Position numbers and translations under genes: made by a program. DNA of 18,312 bases from NCBI GenBank assembly GCA_963831605.1, contig CAWHQR010000009.1, positions 1 to 18,312 on the forward strand. The letters run 5' to 3'. Each line of letters opens with the position of its first letter. Within the stretch, counting starts at the first letter, position 1. The notes under the pieces were generated by a model. The model saw only the letters and a program-made list of their open reading frames with translations. It did not search any database and had not been told where the DNA came from. The DNA is from DASUPK01 sp963831605 (GTDB taxonomy: Bacteria > Actinomycetota > Thermoleophilia > Solirubrobacterales > 70-9). Positions 14,356 through 18,312 of this stretch are shown piece after piece.

Positions 14356-15726
14356 TCAGGCCAGCTGCAGGTATCGGTCGATCTCCCATTTCGTGATCTG
14401 CTCGTGGGCCTGCTGCCATTCGCGCCTCTTGCAGCGGACGAAATAGTCGACGTAGTCCTCGTCGCGCGCCTTGCCCAGTGCCTTGCGGAGGACGTCATCC
14501 TCCTCGAGCTCGCGCGTCGCATCGAGCAGGTTCTCAGGCAGCGTCTCGACCCCCATCTTCTTGCGGTCCTCGACGCTGGTCTCGTACATGCTGCCCGTGC
14601 TCGGGTCGCCGGGGTCGATCCCGTTCTCGATTCCGTCGAGGCCGGCGGCGAGCACCGCGGTGGCGGCGAGGTACGGGTTGCAGGCGCCGTCGACCGTCCG
14701 GTCCTCGATCCGCCCTTCCTCCGGGATGCGGAGCATCATCGTCCGGTTGTTCCACCCGTAGGTGACGTAGGCGGGCGCCCAGGTTGCGCCACTCGTCGGG
14801 GCGCCGATCACGAGGCGCTTGTAGGAGTTCACGGCCGGAGCGGTCAGGGCGATGTAGGCCTTGGCGTGCTTCTTCAGGCCGCCGACGAATTGGTAGCCCT
14901 TCTCGCTCAGTCCCATCCCGCGCTCGTCTTTGTCCTTGTCCGCGAGCAACACGTTGGTGTCGCCATCCCAGAGGCTCATGTGCATGTGGCAGCCGTTGCC
15001 GGTCAGGTGGCCGAAGGGCTTGGGCATGAAGGTGGCGATCAATCCGCGCTCCTGCGCCATCGCCTCGACCATGTAGCGATAGAAGACCGCCCGGTCACTG
15101 CTGGTCAGCGGGTCGGACGGCCCCCAGTTCTGCTCGAACTGCCCGTTGGCGTCCTCATGGTCGGTCGCGTACAGGCCCCATCCCAATGAGTTGACGTTCT
15201 TGACGACCTCGGAGACGAATTCGAAGCTCCGGGTCAGGGCACGAATGTCGTAACAGGGAAGCTCGAGTGTGTCGAGCGGGTCGGCGAGCTCGATGCCGCC
15301 GTCCTCCGTCTGCCGGAGGAGGAAGTACTCGAGCTCATAGCCGATCTTGAACTGGTACCCCATCTCCTCGCACCGCTCCATCTGGTGCCGGAGGATCGTG
15401 CGGGGGCAGTACGGCCACTCCTCTCCCTCGACCGTCACATTCGAGGCGAACCAGCCGACATTCGGCTTCCAGGGGAGCTTCGTGAAGGAGCCGGCGTCGG
15501 GCATGGCGATCATGTCCGGGTCGTTGGGCTGCTGGCCGATGTCGCCGGCGGCGAAGCCGGCGAAACCGGCGCCGTCGGTGAACAGCGACTCGAGCTCCTC
15601 GGCCGGGATCAGCTTGGCGCTGGGTCTCGCGTGCATGTCCACGAAGTTCGCGAACAGGAACTCGATCCCGTCGTCCTTGACTGCCTTTCGAACGTCGTCT
15701 TCTGTGGGGCGTGTTTGATCGGTCAT
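14356..15726 (-). CDS. gmaS: Gamma-glutamylmethylamide synthetase (type III glutamine synthetase fold)
   Basis: A 456-aa glutamine-synthetase-fold ligase. It would join methylamine (or ammonia) to the gamma-carboxyl of glutamate at the cost of ATP, the first step of the N-methylglutamate pathway. Metal and substrate motifs are visible: GYELEYFLL (129-137, Glu131 and Glu133), ATDHEDANGQFEQNWGP, TGNGCHMHMSLWDG, KRLVIGAPTSGATWAPAYVT with the GWNNRTMMLRIP block, and DGACNPYLAATAVLAAGLDG. The glutamine-synthetase adenylylation loop is not evident. The ATG follows agaaagg by five bases. It heads the leftward operon with mgsA-mgsB-mgsC-fdh, and that company is the main reason to read it as GmaS rather than an ammonia-assimilating enzyme. 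The promoter lies in the shared gap with soxD. The frame is intact. Confidence 0.92.
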   Translation of the reverse strand: MTDQTRPTEDDVRKAVKDDGIEFLFANFVDMHARPSAKLIPAEELESLFTDGAGFAGFAAGDIGQQPNDPDMIAMPDAGSFTKLPWKPNVGWFASNVTVEGEEWPYCPRTILRHQMERCEEMGYQFKIGYELEYFLLRQTEDGGIELADPLDTLELPCYDIRALTRSFEFVSEVVKNVNSLGWGLYATDHEDANGQFEQNWGPSDPLTSSDRAVFYRYMVEAMAQERGLIATFMPKPFGHLTGNGCHMHMSLWDGDTNVLLADKDKDERGMGLSEKGYQFVGGLKKHAKAYIALTAPAVNSYKRLVIGAPTSGATWAPAYVTYGWNNRTMMLRIPEEGRIEDRTVDGACNPYLAATAVLAAGLDGIENGIDPGDPSTGSMYETSVEDRKKMGVETLPENLLDATRELEEDDVLRKALGKARDEDYVDYFVRCKRREWQQAHEQITKWEIDRYLQLA

Positions 15727-15799
15727 GCGTGCCTTTCTCTCACATCAGGCGCGGTCGGGCAACCCTCCCGACCACCCGCTGATCAAGGAGTGGAGAGCC

Positions 15800-15842
15800 A
15801 TAGGTTCAGCATATAGACCTATTGAACCAATTTGTCTAGTAT
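15800..15842. promoter_or_regulatory. Divergent promoter/operator between gmaS and the soxD-soxA genes
   Basis: An AT-rich island in the 155-bp gap. Rightward: tagtat (15837-15842) as -10 with tagacc (15814-15819) as a weak -35, spacing 17. Leftward (minus strand): tagaca (15833-15838) as -35 and tatatg (15810-15815) as -10, spacing 17. The rightward -10 and leftward -35 therefore share bases. The element ttgaaccaatttgtctag (15822-15839) matches the purU operator at 15 of 18 positions. There are also inverted arms ggttca (15803-15808) and tgaacc (15823-15828), which together span the leftward -10. A single bound regulator could control both directions. Confidence 0.55.
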
Positions 15843-15881
15843 GGCCGCAAGAGGTCCTCAGAGGCCGCGAGCGCCCACCAC

Positions 15882-16133
15882 ATGTCCTTCCTCCTCACCT
15901 GTCCCAACTGTGGCCCCCGAGAGGTCACCGACTTCGTCTTCGGGGGCGAGGTGGTGCCGCGACCGTCCAGCAAGCCGTCTCAGCGGGAGCTGAACACCTA
16001 CAACTACTTCCGGCGCAACCTGGCGGGCGTCCAGCGCGAATGGTGGTACCACCGGTCCGGCTGCCGGGCCTGGTTCGTGGCCGATCGGGACACCACCACG
16101 AACCAGGTGAGCTGGGTCGGGCTGCCGGAATGA
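15882..16133 (+). CDS. soxD: Sarcosine-oxidase delta-like zinc subunit (SoxD/MgdB)
   Basis: An 83-aa protein of the sarcosine oxidase delta family. The zinc ligands of that family are present: Cys7 and Cys10 in TCPNCGPREV, His57 and Cys61 in WWYHRSGCRAWF. In known complexes this small subunit sits on the alpha subunit and has no catalytic role of its own; the homologue in N-methylglutamate dehydrogenase is MgdB. The start at 15882 gives the normal length; an ATG at 15841 is in another frame. The ribosome site is weak. Its stop overlaps the next ATG (ATGA), so soxD and soxA are coupled. No soxB-type gene precedes it, which is unusual since soxB-soxD-soxA-soxG is the common order. Confidence 0.92.
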   Translation: MSFLLTCPNCGPREVTDFVFGGEVVPRPSSKPSQRELNTYNYFRRNLAGVQREWWYHRSGCRAWFVADRDTTTNQVSWVGLPE

Positions 16134-18312
16134 GCGACCGACTTCCGCCCGGGCCCAACCAGCGAATCGACCGCGATCGCCCGGTCGGGTTCGAGTTCGA
16201 CGGTAAGCGCGTGGAGGCCTTCGAGGGCGACACGATCGGCTCCGCGCTCCACGCGTCCGGCCGGCGGGTCATATCGCGCAGCTTCAAGTACCACCGGCCC
16301 CGCGGGCTTCTGTGCTGCTCGGGCAATTGCCCGAACTGCCTGGTCGAGGTTGATGGCTGGCCTGGCGTTCGCGCCTGTACCGAACCCGTGCGGCCCGGGA
16401 TGAAGGTCAGGCACATGAACGCGAGCCCCTCGCTCCAGTTCGACCTGATGAGGGGGACCGATCTCGTCGGCAGCCGTCTCACGCCGCCGGGCTTCTACTA
16501 CAAGACCTTCATCCGTCCCAGGCGTCTGTGGCCTCTGTACGAGAAGGTCCTGCGTAACGCGGCCGGCCTCGGCAAGCTGCTGAAGAAACAGGCAGACCGC
16601 GAGTGGCACACCGAGTACCGCCGCCGCCATGCGGACGTGCTGGTGATCGGAGGCGGCCTCGCCGGTATGGCGGCCGCGCTCCGGGCCGCTGACTGGGGTG
16701 CCGACGTGGTGCTGGTGGACGATGGCCCCGAGCTGGGCGGGGCGGTGCTCGTCGGCGATTCCGCCGGCTACGCAAGAGAGCTGGCCGGGAGGGTTCACGA
16801 CGCGGGGGTCGAGGTGCTGGCGCCGGCGGCGGCGCTCGGCTACTTCGATGGTCTCGTGCCCGTCTGGTGCGGCAGCACCCTGCACCAGATCCGGGCAGGT
16901 GCCCTGATCACCGCGACCGGGTCAATCGAACAGCCCCTGATGTTCGAGGGCAACGACCTGCCAGGGGTGATGCTCTGCTCCGGCGCGGAGCGACTCGCGG
17001 GGCTGTATGGGGTCCGGCCGGGTAGGCGAGCGGTGGTCGCAACGACCACCGACCGCGGACTCGAGTCCGCCGTCGCCCTGCGCGACGCTGGAGTCGCGGT
17101 GGCGGCTGTGGCTGACGCTCGTCCCGGTGGGGCGGATGATGAGCTCGCGGCCCGCCTGGCAGGGGAGGACGTCCCGCTGTTGCGCGCCACCGTGGTGGTC
17201 AAGGCCTATGGGCGCAAGAGCGTCAAGGGCGCGGTGGTCGCCGAGTTGGGCGATGACGGCAAGCCCGACCTCGAGACCGAGCGCGGTATCGACTGCGACC
17301 TGTTGGCCGTCTCCGGAGGCAGCGTTCCGTCGGGCTCGCTGCTCCTGCAGGCCGGCGCCAAGGCGGAGTGGGATGCCGACCGCGGGGCTTACGTTCCCGG
17401 CCAGACGCCGCCGGACGTCTACGCGGCCGGCGCGGTGGCGGGTCACACCGACGCGGAGGCCTCGGGGCTGTTGGCGGGAGCCGAGGCGGCGCTGGCCGTG
17501 GGCTTCGGTGACGATGAGGAGCGCTCCGCACTTGCCGAGGCCCGAGAGGCGCTGGAGAGAAGCGGAGGCGAGGGCGTCCGGGCCGAGCCCCCCGCGGCCG
17601 CAGGGGGCAGCCGCGGGCACGGCAAGTGCTTCGCCTGCCTCTGCGAGGACGTCACCACCGACGACATCGACTTCTCGATCGACGAGGGCTTCGACTCGCT
17701 GGAGCTGCTGAAGCGCTACACGACGGTGACGATGGGTCCCTGCCAGGGGCGCATGTGCCAGCTCGCCTCGATCCGCAAAATGGCCGACCACAAGGATGAG
17801 CCGATCGAGGAGGTCGGGCTGACCACCGCCAGGCCGCCCTGGTCGACCGTGCCGATGGGCGTGCTGGCGGGACGGCCCTTCGAGCCCGCGAAGCGCTCCG
17901 CGGTCCACGGGCGCCATCGCGAGCTCGGCGGCCACGTGCTCTGGGCGGGCGACTGGCGCCGTCCCTATGACTACGGCGATCCCCGTGGGGAGACGATGGC
18001 CGTGCACGACGGCGCCGGCCTGATCGACGTGTCCACCCTGGGGAAGCTGATCGTGCGCGGCCCCGAGGCCGACCGGTTCCTCAACCTGCTCTACCCGAAC
18101 CGGTTCGACAACCTGAAGCCGGGCCGGATTCGCTACGGCGTGCTCGGCGACGACGCCGGGCGGATCTCCGATGACGGCACGATCTGCCGGCTCGACGATC
18201 TCTCGTATTACGTCACCACGACCTCCAGCGGGGCCGACGCAGTCGAGGCCTGGTTCGCCTGGTGGCTCGCCGAATGGGACCTCGACGTTCACCTCACGGA
18301 CGTCAGCCAGGG
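16130..18312 (+). CDS. soxA: Sarcosine-oxidase/N-methylglutamate-dehydrogenase alpha-like subunit, Fe-S type (3' end outside window)
   Basis: The first 727 residues of a protein expected to be about 950-1000 aa; no stop by the window edge. Domains in order: a ferredoxin-like domain (10-95) with Cys62, Cys67, Cys70 and Cys83, spaced CX4CX2CX12C; an NAD/FAD-binding fold (about 167-460) with VLVIGGGLAGMAAAL at 170-184; a BFD-like [2Fe-2S] domain (about 498-550) with Cys503-x-Cys505 and Cys538-x4-Cys543; and the start of a GcvT-like folate-binding domain (about 585 onward; LIDVSTLGKLIVRGPEADRF). Family knowledge: the alpha subunit carries electrons from, and a THF-binding site for the methyl carbon from, the beta-subunit reaction. 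In heterotetrameric sarcosine oxidase the corresponding cysteines are replaced, so this is a different subtype. It overlaps soxD by four bases and is divergent from gmaS. The substrate (N-methylglutamate or another N-methyl amino acid) is inferred from context. Confidence 0.9.
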   Translation, partial: MSDRLPPGPNQRIDRDRPVGFEFDGKRVEAFEGDTIGSALHASGRRVISRSFKYHRPRGLLCCSGNCPNCLVEVDGWPGVRACTEPVRPGMKVRHMNASPSLQFDLMRGTDLVGSRLTPPGFYYKTFIRPRRLWPLYEKVLRNAAGLGKLLKKQADREWHTEYRRRHADVLVIGGGLAGMAAALRAADWGADVVLVDDGPELGGAVLVGDSAGYARELAGRVHDAGVEVLAPAAALGYFDGLVPVWCGSTLHQIRAGALITATGSIEQPLMFEGNDLPGVMLCSGAERLAGLYGVRPGRRAVVATTTDRGLESAVALRDAGVAVAAVADARPGGADDELAARLAGEDVPLLRATVVVKAYGRKSVKGAVVAELGDDGKPDLETERGIDCDLLAVSGGSVPSGSLLLQAGAKAEWDADRGAYVPGQTPPDVYAAGAVAGHTDAEASGLLAGAEAALAVGFGDDEERSALAEAREALERSGGEGVRAEPPAAAGGSRGHGKCFACLCEDVTTDDIDFSIDEGFDSLELLKRYTTVTMGPCQGRMCQLASIRKMADHKDEPIEEVGLTTARPPWSTVPMGVLAGRPFEPAKRSAVHGRHRELGGHVLWAGDWRRPYDYGDPRGETMAVHDGAGLIDVSTLGKLIVRGPEADRFLNLLYPNRFDNLKPGRIRYGVLGDDAGRISDDGTICRLDDLSYYVTTTSSGADAVEAWFAWWLAEWDLDVHLTDVSQ

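Noticed and set aside
14356..15726. Ordinary glutamine synthetase for ammonia assimilation
   Set aside because: The gene is operonic with mgsABC-type genes and lacks an evident adenylylation loop; ammonia use cannot be excluded by sequence alone.
15841..15881. An earlier ATG for the soxD-like gene at 15841
   Set aside because: It is in a different frame from soxD and its bases form part of the rightward -10 element.
16922..18292. A 456-codon open frame on the minus strand
   Set aside because: Fully antisense to the soxA-like gene, which has clear conserved domains; long antisense frames are expected at this GC content.
16130..18312. Naming this plainly as heterotetrameric sarcosine oxidase alpha
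   Set aside because: The retained Fe-S cysteines and the gmaS/mgs company point to a different dehydrogenase subtype; sarcosine as substrate is not supported by anything seen.
1..18312. CRISPR array, insertion sequence, integrase or toxin-antitoxin pair
   Set aside because: I saw no regularly spaced repeats, transposase or recombinase motifs, or small paired genes of that kind in either strand.

Overview
The window reads as chromosomal DNA of a high-GC actinobacterium. The mix of a GAP/Sap-type membrane protein, a PucR regulator, short four-base gene overlaps (ATGA, GTGA) and strong G/C at third codon positions would suit the Thermoleophilia/Solirubrobacterales. That placement is an inference from style and gene content, not proof.

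Left part (about 1-6740). A frameshifted GAP-family membrane protein gene (236-930, +) converges on a leftward set: a PucR-type regulator (3358-4632), a secreted DUF1254/DUF1214 protein (1696-3216) and a six-pass membrane protein (990-1664). Divergent from the regulator is a rightward pair: a cupin of the 2,4'-dihydroxyacetophenone dioxygenase type (4763-5242), then a VOC-VOC-SRPBCC coding stretch (5251-6739) that is recognisable throughout but broken by about seven frame changes.

Middle part (about 6740-9190). A secreted four-Asp-box sialidase-fold protein (7068-8705, -) lies between two identical 44-bp copies of the 3' half of a tRNA-Arg(ACG) gene (6902-6945 and 9092-9135). The 3' end of a tRNA is a typical integration site, so this 2.2-kb segment may have been acquired. 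No integrase and no complete tRNA are visible.

Right part (about 9160-18312). This is a C1/methylamine-type module. Leftward: gmaS (gamma-glutamylmethylamide synthetase, type III GS fold), mgsA/glxB, mgsB/glxC, mgsC/glxD (three single-base frame changes) and an NAD-dependent formate dehydrogenase, tightly packed. Rightward and divergent: a soxD-like zinc subunit and a soxA-like alpha subunit that runs off the window. Facing the formate dehydrogenase gene end to end is purU (formyl-THF deformylase). Together they suggest methylamine -> gamma-glutamylmethylamide -> N-methylglutamate -> glutamate plus a THF-bound C1 unit -> formyl-THF -> formate -> CO2 + NADH.

A near-perfect palindrome just upstream of purU (9161-9178) recurs, less perfectly, in the gmaS/soxD divergent promoter (15822-15839), which suggests one regulator controls both arms. 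The soxA-like protein keeps complete cysteine sets for two [2Fe-2S] clusters that classical heterotetrameric sarcosine oxidase has lost, so its electron acceptor may differ. The catalytic beta subunit (soxB/mgdA) and gamma subunit (soxG/mgdD) are not in the window.
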